NCBI GenBank assembly: GCA_004366385.1
Contig: SIRU01000060.1
Location: forward strand, 1-49,404
From: Actinomycetota bacterium
GTDB lineage: Bacteria > Actinomycetota > Thermoleophilia > Gaiellales > Gaiellaceae
Direction: 5' to 3'
Length of the DNA: 49,404 bases
The notes under the pieces were generated by a model. That model searched no databases. It saw only the letters and a program-made list of their open reading frames with translations, and was not told the DNA's origin. Numbering within the stretch: position 1 is the first letter of the stretch; every line of letters starts with the position of its first letter. This document shows positions 1 through 7,593 of the stretch, one piece after another. Made by a program: the position numbers and the translations under genes.

Positions 1-133
1 AGCGGTGCGCCGCTCCTCCCCAGGGAAACGCGAGCCGCTCTTCGAGGTCGCGGCCACCCACATCGAGCGCGGCTCCGCCCCCCGATTCCGGAGCCGCACT
101 CGATTTTGCGCGCGCTCGACTAGGGACCTGAAG

Positions 134-154
134 CGCGGCCGCTCCGCGGCCGCG
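134..154. terminator. GC-rich hairpin downstream of the oxidoreductase gene
   Basis: Perfect 9-bp inverted repeat (134-142 with 146-154) around a 3-base loop, built on GCGGCCGC. It lies just past the stop codon of the minus-strand gene ending at 172. There is no T-tract, so it would be an atypical terminator or an RNA 3'-end stabiliser. Confidence 0.35.
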
Positions 155-171
155 GGCGCACCCACTGAGCG

Positions 172-1581
172 TCAGCCCAGGGCGCCCTCGAGCTCCTGGA
201 GCGCGCCGAAGATCGCCTCCGAGAACGTCGGGTAGGGCTGGATCGTGTCGAGGAGCGTCGAGAGGGGCACGCGCGCACGGACGGCGAGCGTGAGCTGGCC
301 GAGCCACTCCCCCGCCTCCGGGCCGACGCAGACCGCGCCCATGAGCACGCCGTCGCGCGGGTCGGCCGCGAGCTTCACGAGCCCGGGGCGCTTCGGCCGC
401 TCGTAGGTCGAGAGCCTCCCGCCCTCGATCGCGAAGGAAGCCGTCACGAGCCCGTCGCCCACGGTCGCACCCACGCTCGCGACCTGCGGGTCGGTGAAGA
501 CCGCCGCGGGGATCGCGCGGTAGTCCGCGACCGCGTCGTCGCCGGCGACGTTCGCCGCCGCAACGCGCGCCTGGTACTTGCCGACGTGCGTGAGGAGCGC
601 GACGCCCGTCGGGTCGCCGACCGCCCACACGCCGTCGGCCGCGCGCAGCCGCTCGTCGACCGTGATCCCCCGCTCGGAGACCTCCACGCGGAGCTGCTCG
701 AGCCCGAGCCCGTGGACGTTCGGACGCCGCCCGGTCGCGACGAGAATCCGCTCGGCCTCGACCGCGCCGCCGTCCGAGAGGTGGACGCGCGAGCCGTCTC
801 CGGACTGTTCCACGCGCTCCGCGCGCACGCCCAGCCGCACGTCGATCCCCTCGTCCTCGAAGCGCTCGCGCAGGATCTCCCCCGCCTCCGGGTCGAGCCG
901 CGCGAGCAGGTGGGGCGACGGCGCGAGCAGGGTGACGCGGGCGCCGAGCCGGTGGAAGAGCTGCGCGAGCTCGACGCCGACCGGGCCGGCACCGAGGACG
1001 ACGAGGCTCTCGGGCACCGAGCGCGCCCAGACGGCGTCGCGGCTCGTCCAGTACCCGGCCTCCTCCAGCCCGTCGAGCTCGGGAACGCTCGGGACGGAAC
1101 CGGTGGCGACGACGAGCGTCGAGTACGCGAGCTCGCGCCCGTCGACCTCGACGACGCCGGGCCGCGCGACGCGCGCCTCCCCGCGCACCAGCTCGGCACC
1201 CTGCTCCGCGAGCCAGCGCGCGTGCCAGGAGTCGTCGCGCCCGTCGGTGACCTGCTCGCGCCACCAGAAGACGCGGTCGGGGTCGAGCTCCCCGTTCACC
1301 GCCTCCGCGGCCCCCGGCGCGTGCTGGGCCGCGTGGAGCGCCTCGGCGGGCCGGAGCAGGGTCTTGGTGGGGATGCAGGCGTAGTACGAGCACTCGCCGC
1401 CGGCGAGCTCGCGCTCGACGACGGTGATCTCGACCTCGCGGTCGAGCCGGCGGAGCGCGCCGACGAAGTGCTCGCCGCTCGAGCCCGCGCCGAGGACGAC
1501 GACGGGAGCACGGGAGGGGTCAGGCGTCAGCCCGACCCCTCCCTCGAGGCGGAGAGGGCGGGATTTGAACCCGCGACGCAC
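172..1581 (-). CDS. FAD-dependent NAD(P)-disulfide oxidoreductase (dihydrolipoyl dehydrogenase-like)
   Basis: Flavoprotein of the pyridine nucleotide-disulfide oxidoreductase class I family, expected to move electrons between NAD(P)H and a dithiol via FAD. The N-terminal dinucleotide fold reads VVVLGAGSSGEH. The redox-active pair is C-S-Y-Y-A-C, standing where dihydrolipoyl dehydrogenases have CxxxxC, followed by IPTKTLL. A second Rossmann motif (VVLGAGPVGVELAQ) and the FAD motif WAVGDPTG follow, then the dimerisation domain. The usual His-x4-Glu near the C-terminus is not recognisable, so the true substrate is open (mercuric reductase-like or soluble transhydrogenase-like are alternatives). 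The only ATG/GTG/TTG start in frame, at 1581, lies inside the tRNA-Ser gene; the real start is probably nearer 1530, where an in-frame CTG precedes the FAD fold. No lipoyl enzyme genes are adjacent. Confidence 0.8.
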   Translation of the reverse strand: MRRGFKSRPLRLEGGVGLTPDPSRAPVVVLGAGSSGEHFVGALRRLDREVEITVVERELAGGECSYYACIPTKTLLRPAEALHAAQHAPGAAEAVNGELDPDRVFWWREQVTDGRDDSWHARWLAEQGAELVRGEARVARPGVVEVDGRELAYSTLVVATGSVPSVPELDGLEEAGYWTSRDAVWARSVPESLVVLGAGPVGVELAQLFHRLGARVTLLAPSPHLLARLDPEAGEILRERFEDEGIDVRLGVRAERVEQSGDGSRVHLSDGGAVEAERILVATGRRPNVHGLGLEQLRVEVSERGITVDERLRAADGVWAVGDPTGVALLTHVGKYQARVAAANVAGDDAVADYRAIPAAVFTDPQVASVGATVGDGLVTASFAIEGGRLSTYERPKRPGLVKLAADPRDGVLMGAVCVGPEAGEWLGQLTLAVRARVPLSTLLDTIQPYPTFSEAIFGALQELEGALG

Positions 1582-1638
1582 CTTTCAGCACGTACGCGAT
1601 TTCCAGTCGCGCTCCTTCGGCCGCTCGGACACCTCTCC
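1550..1638 (-). tRNA. tRNA-Ser (anticodon GGA)
   Basis: The reverse strand reads as a class II tRNA: acceptor GGAGAGG pairs with CCTCTCC, D-arm TCCGAGCGGCCGAAGGA, anticodon loop CTGGAAA giving anticodon GGA for UCC codons, a long variable arm, and T-arm GGGTTCAAATCCC. Discriminator base is G. The 3' CCA is not encoded. Its length of 89 bases fits tRNA-Ser. Confidence 0.95.
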
Positions 1639-1692
1639 AGAGGCCTACAGCGTAGACGACCCCGCGTGCGCGATCCGCGCCCGGGACGCCGG

Positions 1693-2388
1693 TCAGGAGG
1701 TCGGCCGCGACGGCGCAGAGGAGACGTACGCGGCGACGTCTCGGATCTGCTGCGCGTTCAAGGTGCCCCTGAACGCGGGCATCGCGCCCCGGCCGTTCGT
1801 CACGCGCTCGACGACGAGGTCGTACGGCGGCGTCGTCTCGTCGAGGTTCGGGCAGAGGGTGCCCGCAGCGCCGGCGTCGGAGAGCGTGTGACAGCTGCCG
1901 CAGCCGTGCGTGACGAAGATGTTGCGCCCGCGCACCGCGTCGCCCGTGGCCGGAGGCGGGCTCGGCGGTGTCTCCGTCTCCGTGGTCTCGGGCGGGGTCG
2001 TCTCCGTCGGCTCGGTCTCGGTGGGCCGCGTCTCCGTCGGCTCGTTGGACGTCGGCTCGTCCGGCTCGGTCACGGTCGGCTGCGTCTCTGTCTCCGTCGG
2101 CTCGGTCGTCTCCGTGACGGTGGGCTCCGGCTCCGTGGACGCGGGCTCGGTCTCGGTCTCGCCGGGCTCCGCCTCGTGCGCGACCTCGTCGTGCGCCTCT
2201 CCTACCTCGGCCAGCAGCACGACCGCGGTCATCTGCGCCAGGAAGAACGCGATGCACACGGCCGTGAAGGCGCCGAGCCGGGGCGCCGGGAACTCGGGCC
2301 GCGAGCGCGGGATCACCAGCGCGACGATCAGCGCGAACGCGATGAACGCGAGCGCCGTGAGCAGGAGGCCGATCTCGTACCCGGTCAT
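1693..2388 (-). CDS. Membrane-anchored monohaem cytochrome c with Thr/Glu-rich tether
   Basis: Predicted c-type cytochrome held to the membrane with its haem domain outside. Two hydrophobic segments lie near residues 7-27 and 42-60. Then comes an acidic tether of about 85 residues made almost only of Thr, Glu and Pro in a loose T-E-P-T-E-T repeat. The C-terminal class I cytochrome domain has one haem site, CGSCH, and a distal Met in GRGAMPAF as likely sixth ligand, ending in AQQIRDVAAYVSS as in this family. The start at 2388 (MTGYEIG) is chosen because it places the first membrane segment at the N-terminus; longer forms add Arg-rich sequence overlapping the hairpins at 2437-2504. Its redox partner is not in the window. 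Confidence 0.85.
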   Translation of the reverse strand: MTGYEIGLLLTALAFIAFALIVALVIPRSRPEFPAPRLGAFTAVCIAFFLAQMTAVVLLAEVGEAHDEVAHEAEPGETETEPASTEPEPTVTETTEPTETETQPTVTEPDEPTSNEPTETRPTETEPTETTPPETTETETPPSPPPATGDAVRGRNIFVTHGCGSCHTLSDAGAAGTLCPNLDETTPPYDLVVERVTNGRGAMPAFRGTLNAQQIRDVAAYVSSAPSRPTS

Positions 2389-2436
2389 CGCGAGCGGCAC
2401 GCCGAGCACGCTACCACGCTCAAATCGTGCGCAAGA

Positions 2437-2504
2437 CCGGAATCTGCGAGTGCAGATTCCGGCCCGCGCGAACACCCCCTGAAGGCGGCCGCCTGCGCGG
2501 CCGC
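2437..2504 (-). terminator. Two adjacent hairpins between clpS and the cytochrome gene
   Basis: Positions 2437-2447 pair perfectly with 2452-2462 (CCGGAATCTGC arm, 4-base loop). Positions 2485-2492 pair with 2497-2504 (GCGGCCGC arm, 4-base loop). Both sit downstream of the minus-strand clpS stop and upstream of the cytochrome start. The first is followed on the minus strand by TCTTG, a weak U-tract, so a clpS terminator is plausible. Confidence 0.5.
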
Positions 2505-2524
2505 TGGGCAGTGGCGACGCGTTG

Positions 2525-2821
2525 CTACTGCTCGAGCGGCGCCATCGTCAGCCCGTGCCCCGCGAGCTGGCCCCAGTAGAGCTCCGCCGTCTCGCGCGGC
2601 CCCGACCACACGAGCGCCTGCCCCGAGTTGTGGATCCGGCTCGCGAGCTCCAGCCCGCGGTCGAAGCTGACGCCCGGGAGCACGCTCGAGAGCGCGAACG
2701 CAACGCCTCGGAAGGTGTTGTGGTCGTCGTTCATGACGATGACCCGCCACGGCTGCCCGAGCCCCGTCCCGGTGCCCCTGGAGATGCGCTCCCGCGGAGG
2801 CGTCTGCGTCGCCGGGCTCAT
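2525..2821 (-). CDS. clpS: ATP-dependent Clp protease adaptor ClpS
   Basis: ClpS binds the ClpA/ClpC N-domain and delivers N-end-rule substrates to ClpP. The family core is clear: WRVIVMNDDHNTFRGVAFAL (substrate pocket Asn-Asp-Asp and the His) followed by a degenerate helical half. Length of 98 residues is normal. The ATG at 2821 (MSPATQ) is preferred over the GTG 18 bases upstream because a TACGGT -10-like hexamer lies 8 bases before it, as for other leaderless starts here. No clp protease gene is adjacent. The C-terminal half departs from the textbook motif, but the identification is secure from the N-terminal half. Confidence 0.9.
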   Translation of the reverse strand: MSPATQTPPRERISRGTGTGLGQPWRVIVMNDDHNTFRGVAFALSSVLPGVSFDRGLELASRIHNSGQALVWSGPRETAELYWGQLAGHGLTMAPLEQ

Positions 2822-2863
2822 GGAACGGGACCGTACCAAGGGCGGTACGCTTTAGGCCCTCGA

Positions 2864-2935
2864 GGGCGCATAGCTCAGCGGGAGAGCGCTCGCTTCACAC
2901 GCGAGAGGTCCCTGGTTCGATCCCAGGTGCGCCCA
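2864..2935 (+). tRNA. tRNA-Val (anticodon CAC)
   Basis: Cloverleaf of 72 bases: acceptor GGGCGCA pairs with TGCGCCC, D-arm TAGCTCAGCGGGAGAGC, anticodon loop TTCACAC with anticodon CAC (GUG codons), T-arm CTGGTTCGATCCCAG, discriminator A. No encoded CCA. Confidence 0.97.
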
Positions 2936-2974
2936 CTCACTGCCGGTGAGCCCTCGGCTCCCGAGTGTCAGCGA

Positions 2975-3637
2975 CTAGTGAACGGGCGTCGTGTCGAGCA
3001 CGCGCCCACTTGCGTCGCGGGCTTCGAACGACAACGGCGCGGATGCGCGCCCGGCGCTCGCCGGCGCGACCGAGTACTGGAACGCGTTCCGGTCGTTGAG
3101 CTCGACGGGGAGCCGTCGCCCGTCGCGGAGGATCACGGCCACGCGCCTGACCTCCGAGCCCGCGACACCGACGATCGAGACTCCGCGCGTGCCTGGAGCG
3201 TCCGGGTCGCCCTGGGCGGACACGGCGAGCTTCAGGTCGCCTGGGCCGAGGGGCCCGGGATCGCAGCCTCCGCCGTAGATGCCCGGGACGTTCCCGGGCG
3301 TGTCGAAGACGCGCTCCTCGACGAGGCAGGTCCGACCCGCCGTCGTTCGTGCGAGGTACACCTCGTGGCGGCCGCCCGTCGTCGGCGCGAAGGAGCCGAC
3401 GGCCTGGATCGTCGCGGGGTCGAGCTCCAACATCCGCACGACATGATCCGAGAGCCCGTCCGCCTCGAGCTCTCGCAGCGTGGGCGACGCCTCGCCGCCG
3501 TCCGCGATCAGCGCTGCACGGATCTGACCGCCGTTCGCCGTCGTCGCATCACGCGACGTCGCGAAGGCGACCGCGGCGGCGACGACCACCCCCAGCGAGA
3601 CTCCGGCCAGCACGGGAAGGAGGATCGCTCGTCTCAT
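2975..3637 (-). CDS. Membrane-anchored or secreted protein of unknown function
   Basis: 220 residues. The N-terminus is a signal peptide or anchor (MRRAILLPVLAGVSLGVVVAA) with no lipobox. The rest is an extracytoplasmic domain with two cysteines that could form one disulfide (CLVEERV and GGGCDPG). Motifs LRDGRRLPVELNDRNAFQYS and FEARDASGRVLDT look like a beta-rich domain in which a side chain or ligand modifies polypeptide backbone geometry, but I recognise no family. It ends 9 bases after the start region of no other coding unit except the small secreted gene upstream (stop at 3647), so the two are probably co-transcribed. Confidence 0.65.
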   Translation of the reverse strand: MRRAILLPVLAGVSLGVVVAAAVAFATSRDATTANGGQIRAALIADGGEASPTLRELEADGLSDHVVRMLELDPATIQAVGSFAPTTGGRHEVYLARTTAGRTCLVEERVFDTPGNVPGIYGGGCDPGPLGPGDLKLAVSAQGDPDAPGTRGVSIVGVAGSEVRRVAVILRDGRRLPVELNDRNAFQYSVAPASAGRASAPLSFEARDASGRVLDTTPVH

Positions 3638-3646
3638 CGTCTCGGC

Positions 3647-4054
3647 TCAGACACAGTTGGGATCCCAGTACCAGTGGCCTCTGCACGACGCCCAGTAGCC
3701 GATCGCGCTGATGTTGCGGCAGTGCAGCTTCTTGACCCAATTCGTGTTCGCGATGCCGATCCCGCTGTCCTGTGCCTTGCTGTCGTGAACCACTTCCCAG
3801 CCGCCACGAGTATTGATCCACACCAGCCTGCTCCAGCGGTTGGAGACGTTCTTGTGGATCACGTTCTCGTTCCACTCCTGGCAGGAGTTGTCGTAGGCGC
3901 TCCCGACGCCCTCGCCGACGTCGAGGTGAACGGAGATCGCGTAGTACGTGTCCGCATGCCAGGCCAGCGTCGTCCCGGCGAGCCCGAGGGTGAAGCTCGC
4001 CGCGGCGACAGCCGCCACCACGAAGCGCCTCGCTCTGGATCCGGCCGAAGCCAT
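3647..4054 (-). CDS. Small secreted Cys/Trp-rich protein, function unknown
   Basis: 135 residues from the ATG at 4054. A signal peptide is visible (RARRFVVAAVAAASFTLGLAG, likely cleavage near TTLAWHA). The mature part has four cysteines (SCQEWN, HCRN, SCRG, NCV) that suggest two disulfides, and many Trp and Tyr. The start is chosen because a longer frame adds Arg-rich sequence without coding character and because a CATACT hexamer lies 6 bases upstream, in an 18-base stretch identical to that before the gene starting at 9019. I do not recognise the family. Confidence 0.65.
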   Translation of the reverse strand: MASAGSRARRFVVAAVAAASFTLGLAGTTLAWHADTYYAISVHLDVGEGVGSAYDNSCQEWNENVIHKNVSNRWSRLVWINTRGGWEVVHDSKAQDSGIGIANTNWVKKLHCRNISAIGYWASCRGHWYWDPNCV

Positions 4055-4211
4055 GCGGCGAGTATGCACCGCTGATCGCGCGTTGACAATTGGCCAGGCG
4101 GGCCATGTCCTGCGCGGACAGTGTCGCACGACGGCCGCCGGCGAGGGGGCTCACGCCAGCTGAGAGGTGGGGCCGGCGCCGCGTCTCCCGGCGCCGGCCC
4201 CGAACCTCTAC

Positions 4212-6521
4212 CTACTTCTTCTTCCCGCGGAGCTCCGGCGGGAGCGCGCGGTCGCGCTTCGTGTAGTCGCAGACTCCCGTCGGGAAGATCTGCTCGAGCC
4301 GGGCGACCTCCGCCTTCGACGGCTTCCAGAGGCCGTAGAGCTTCCGGGCCACCGCGCTCTTCACGGGCTGGAGCTTGCACTGGAACACGTTGCCCGTGAT
4401 CGGCCCGCCGGCCACGATCCGCGACGTCTTGTAGATCGGGAACCGGGTCGTGCAGGCGCCGGGCGCCCGCTTGTCCAGGATCCCGCTCCACACGCCCTTG
4501 CCGCTGGCGATCAGCGAGCCGTCCACCGCGAAGCAGCTGTCGACCGCCGCCTGCGGCTTGTTGCGGGCGACGCCTCGCTCGGGGTGGGCGGCGATGTTCG
4601 CCATCCACTGGTCCATGACCTGGAGCGCCATCGGCGTCTGGTCGAACGGGTTGCCCGCCGGCGGCGAGTCCGTGAACCAGATCAGCTGGTTCGACGCGTC
4701 GCCGTCGTAGTCGAGCAGCCGCTGGCGGGCGGCGAACGACTGGTGCGAGTTGTGCATGTCGAGCCTCGGCTCGAGGTAGTTGCGCCAGTCGATCAGCGGG
4801 ATGTCGATCTTCCCGCGGAACACCATCCCCGAGCGGTAGGCCGCGTGGCCCGCCTGGCGGTCACCCGCACGTCGCGCCGCGGGCGTCGCCCCTCCGTCGG
4901 GCGAGAGGTTCATGTTCCTCGCGCTCCAGACGTCGACGCCGATCGCCCCGCAGACGGCCGGGCTCGTGGAGAGGTACGGGCACACCTCCTGCACCATGTC
5001 CTTCGCCTCCTTCCACGACCCGACGTTCGCGTTCAGGTCGAGGAACTCGGCGGGTGTGATCCCGCCGGAGCGGAGCGCGTCGAGGCCGTACTGGACGCCG
5101 GCGTTGCTCCACGGCGAGCGGGCGAAGCCGGTCGCGTCCTCGCCGTAGATGTTTACGAGGTCCGCCCAATGCGTCCACTCGGTCGCGGCCCGGTCTGCGG
5201 GCGAGATGCCCGGCGCGTCGCCGAAGTGCGGGTTCAAGGCGAGCGGCGAGAGCCCTCGCCAGCCCGCGATGCACTCCGTGTTCCCGGGCACCGGCATGTA
5301 CGGCATGAAGGGCGCGTACGCGTTCGGCCGCGTCGCCGACGCATTGAGCCCCTCGATCAGCGACCGATTCGTCCAGGTGCGCCACTTCGAGGTCGGATCC
5401 GCGATCACCTTCGAGTCCAGGTAGCGCTCGACGAGCTCGCAGTCCCCGATGTGGATGGTCTGCGTGACCATGTCCGGGTACGAGTACTGCGGGATCCCGG
5501 CGTCGAGCAGCCCGCGATGGTTCTGCCCGTAGACGTACTGCTGGATGGCGCCGCCGGAGCCGCCGACACCGACGGTGTACCGCGGCTCGGCGAACGCCGA
5601 GACGAAGCGGTCCTTGACCATGATCGCGGTCTCGCCGCCGAGCTCGAGGTTGTAGTGCGTGCCGGTGCGCGTCCCCGTGGAGTAGACGACCGCGTACCCC
5701 ATCGAGAGCCCGATGTCGTACAAGAACTCGCCGCGCGACGGGTTCCCCTGGTAGTGGCCGATCGCGACGCCGCCCTGGAACTTGTAGATGAGCGCGTCGT
5801 TCCACCTCGAGAGGTCGACCGGCCCGCCGGCCGTGGCGGGCGTCGGCACGGGGATCGCGATCGTGTAGATGAAGCGGTTGATCACTCCCCGCTCGAGGAA
5901 GACCACGAACGGGCTGCCGTACGGTGGCACTGCGACGGCGTCCGCAGGCGTCGTGCCGGGCGTGTACGGCGACCAGCCGGACGCGGTCCGGTACACGTAG
6001 CCGGTGAGCGTCGGGGTCGTGCACGTCTCCGACTGCGGGATCGCCGGCAGGAACGCGTTCCCCGCGTTACCGGGCGTCGCGCACAGGAAGACCTGCTGCC
6101 GCGGGCCGGAGAACATCGGCCCGTCGAGCGAGTGGTTGACGAGCGTCAGCCGATCCTGCTGCGGCTTCGACTTCCCGGGCCCCGGGATGCTCGCCGCGAG
6201 CGTGCTCTTCCCGAGCGGGAGCCCGGTCACGACGCCCTCCAGCTGATGGTTGCCCTCGGGATCGGGCCCGAACGACCCGGTCACGTCCACTCCGTCGAGC
6301 GTGACGGTGACCTTGGCGAGCGGCGTCGCCTTGGGCACCGCGACCTCGACCCGCGCGTCCCCACCGGAGACGAGGTGCGCCGGGCTCGACACCACGCTGA
6401 GCTCGAGCTTCTTGTGCTTGCCGTCGGACTGCCCGCCCGCTGCGCCCGTGGCTCCCGCGAGGGCGACCGTCAGTACCGCGACTGCGACCGCGCCCGCGAG
6501 CTTGGAACGTCCAAGCGTCAT
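4212..6521 (-). CDS. Large secreted DUF6351-type protein with GxSxG motif
   Basis: 769 residues. Signal peptide at 1-27 (LAGAVAVAVLTVALAGATGAAG). An Ig-like domain follows (HLVSGGDARVEVAVP to the LVNHSLDGPMFSGPRQQ boundary near residue 135), which is typical of the DUF6351 family as I recall it. The main domain contains GGSGG with Ser near residue 322, matching the nucleophile elbow of alpha/beta hydrolases, then IQQYVYGQNHRGLLDAGIP; tannase and esterase relatives have a comparable arrangement. Candidate Asp/His partners cannot be fixed by eye. Start at 6521 is supported by a strong Shine-Dalgarno run (GAGGAGGGGGGAAGG) directly upstream. An extracellular esterase role is inference; the enzyme activity is unknown. 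Confidence 0.8.
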   Translation of the reverse strand: MTLGRSKLAGAVAVAVLTVALAGATGAAGGQSDGKHKKLELSVVSSPAHLVSGGDARVEVAVPKATPLAKVTVTLDGVDVTGSFGPDPEGNHQLEGVVTGLPLGKSTLAASIPGPGKSKPQQDRLTLVNHSLDGPMFSGPRQQVFLCATPGNAGNAFLPAIPQSETCTTPTLTGYVYRTASGWSPYTPGTTPADAVAVPPYGSPFVVFLERGVINRFIYTIAIPVPTPATAGGPVDLSRWNDALIYKFQGGVAIGHYQGNPSRGEFLYDIGLSMGYAVVYSTGTRTGTHYNLELGGETAIMVKDRFVSAFAEPRYTVGVGGSGGAIQQYVYGQNHRGLLDAGIPQYSYPDMVTQTIHIGDCELVERYLDSKVIADPTSKWRTWTNRSLIEGLNASATRPNAYAPFMPYMPVPGNTECIAGWRGLSPLALNPHFGDAPGISPADRAATEWTHWADLVNIYGEDATGFARSPWSNAGVQYGLDALRSGGITPAEFLDLNANVGSWKEAKDMVQEVCPYLSTSPAVCGAIGVDVWSARNMNLSPDGGATPAARRAGDRQAGHAAYRSGMVFRGKIDIPLIDWRNYLEPRLDMHNSHQSFAARQRLLDYDGDASNQLIWFTDSPPAGNPFDQTPMALQVMDQWMANIAAHPERGVARNKPQAAVDSCFAVDGSLIASGKGVWSGILDKRAPGACTTRFPIYKTSRIVAGGPITGNVFQCKLQPVKSAVARKLYGLWKPSKAEVARLEQIFPTGVCDYTKRDRALPPELRGKKK

Positions 6522-6586
6522 ACCTTCCCCCCTCCTCTGTCTGATCCACGACGACGGACCTAGGTGCCGATCATGACACCCGCGGC

Positions 6587-7129
6587 TCACGCGCGGGCGA
6601 GGACCTCGCGCAGCGGGCGCGGCTCCTTCCCCGGCTCGAGCGCCTCGACGAGCAGCGGGATGTAGCGCTTGCGGCCGGACTGGCTGGTGAAGAAGCGCCG
6701 GAGCTGGTCGTGGCGGCTCCCATCCCGGTGGGAGGGCTGCTTCGTGAGGGTCTGGAACGAGTGCAGGTCGCCCTGCTCGGCGATCACGCGCTCGACCGCC
6801 TCGACACCCAGCGCCCTGATCAGCTCGTCCTCGAGATCGCGGTCGCAGACGAAGAAGCCGAGCGCCTCCATCGCCTCGCGGTCGAGATCGGAGCCGAGAC
6901 CGGCCCGCTCGAGCCGGCGCGCCCAGCGCCGCTCGTGGTCGACGTCGCAGAGCCCGAGGAGCTCGACGCCGGTCGGGCGGAGCAGAGCGAGTTGCGCCGC
7001 GAGCCCGCCGCCGCCGCCGAGCGATACGACTGCGACACCTTCGCTCTCGAGATCACGCTCCGAGCGCCGCGCTAGGGCTTCGACAGCGAGTACGTCGGTG
7101 AGGCCTTCGACCAGGATCGCCGTCCGCAC
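6587..7129 (-). CDS. Stand-alone TOPRIM nucleotidyl-transferase/hydrolase domain protein
   Basis: 180 residues from the GTG at 7129. TOPRIM signatures are present: the catalytic Glu in ILVEGLTDVLAVEAL near the start, VVSLGGGGGLAAQLA, and the acidic pair LGLCDVDHE. A second part has FVCDRDLEDELIRALG and SFQTLTKQPSHR with a basic C-terminal region. The same layout occurs in OLD-family nuclease TOPRIM domains but here there is no ABC-type ATPase half, so it is a short stand-alone form found in actinobacteria. The start 5 bases after the upstream GNAT stop was chosen over a longer frame that would overlap that gene by more than 120 bases. A nuclease or nucleotidyl-transfer role is inferred from fold only. 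Confidence 0.75.
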   Translation of the reverse strand: MRTAILVEGLTDVLAVEALARRSERDLESEGVAVVSLGGGGGLAAQLALLRPTGVELLGLCDVDHERRWARRLERAGLGSDLDREAMEALGFFVCDRDLEDELIRALGVEAVERVIAEQGDLHSFQTLTKQPSHRDGSRHDQLRRFFTSQSGRKRYIPLLVEALEPGKEPRPLREVLARA

Positions 7130-7134
7130 GGCCG

Positions 7135-7593
7135 CTACCGGAGCCGGAGCCTGAGCAAAACCTCGTCGTCGAAGACGAGCTCCCCCGTCTGCTCGAAGCC
7201 GTAGCCCTCGTAGAACGGGATCGGTCCACCCTCGCCCTCCTGCGCGCTCGTCCACATCACCTCGACCTCCGGCCGCCGCTTGAAGTACTCGGCGACGAGG
7301 TCGAGCACCGCCGTCCCGTAGCCGCGCCGCTGGTGCCGCTCGTCGATCAGCAGCTTCCAGAGGTACTGCGCGATGTAGCCGGGCGCGCCGCTCGTCTCGT
7401 CGGTGATCATCACGAAGCCGACCGGCGTGTCGTCGTCGTACACCGCCCAGTACAGCGCGCGGCCGTCCGGCTCGTCGATCGCCTCCTGGATCGAGTCGGC
7501 GACCGTGCTCACGAACCGCTCCTGCCCGGGCGCAAGGCGCAGGGCGTAGACCTCCTCGCGGTTCTCGTCGGTGATCTCGCGGAGCGTGATCAC
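7135..7593 (-). CDS. GNAT family N-acetyltransferase
   Basis: 152 residues. Acetyl-CoA-dependent acyltransferase of the GNAT fold: N-terminal LREITDENREEVYALRL, the central strand YWAVYDDDTPVGFVMI, and the acetyl-CoA loop RHQRRGYGTAVLDLV (Q/RxxGxG/A), ending FYEGYGFEQTGE. This resembles spermine/spermidine acetyltransferase-like proteins (Bacillus BltD/PaiA type) by eye, but the substrate is unknown. The GTG start at 7593 overlaps the stop of the upstream DsbA-like gene by 4 bases (GTGA), which points to translational coupling. Confidence 0.85.
   Translation of the reverse strand: MITLREITDENREEVYALRLAPGQERFVSTVADSIQEAIDEPDGRALYWAVYDDDTPVGFVMITDETSGAPGYIAQYLWKLLIDERHQRRGYGTAVLDLVAEYFKRRPEVEVMWTSAQEGEGGPIPFYEGYGFEQTGELVFDDEVLLRLRLR

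Noticed and set aside
1960-2170. Repetitive DNA that looks like a tandem or CRISPR-like array
   Set aside because: It encodes the Thr/Glu/Pro linker of the cytochrome; the units are irregular codon repeats with no spacers.
586-2670. 694-residue open frame on the plus strand
   Set aside because: Arg/Gly-rich mirror frame opposite the oxidoreductase, tRNA and cytochrome genes; such long antisense frames are normal at this GC content.
4167-6563. 798-residue plus-strand frame opposite the DUF6351 gene
   Set aside because: Composition is Arg, Asp, Val shadow; the minus-strand protein has a signal peptide, ribosome site and family motifs.
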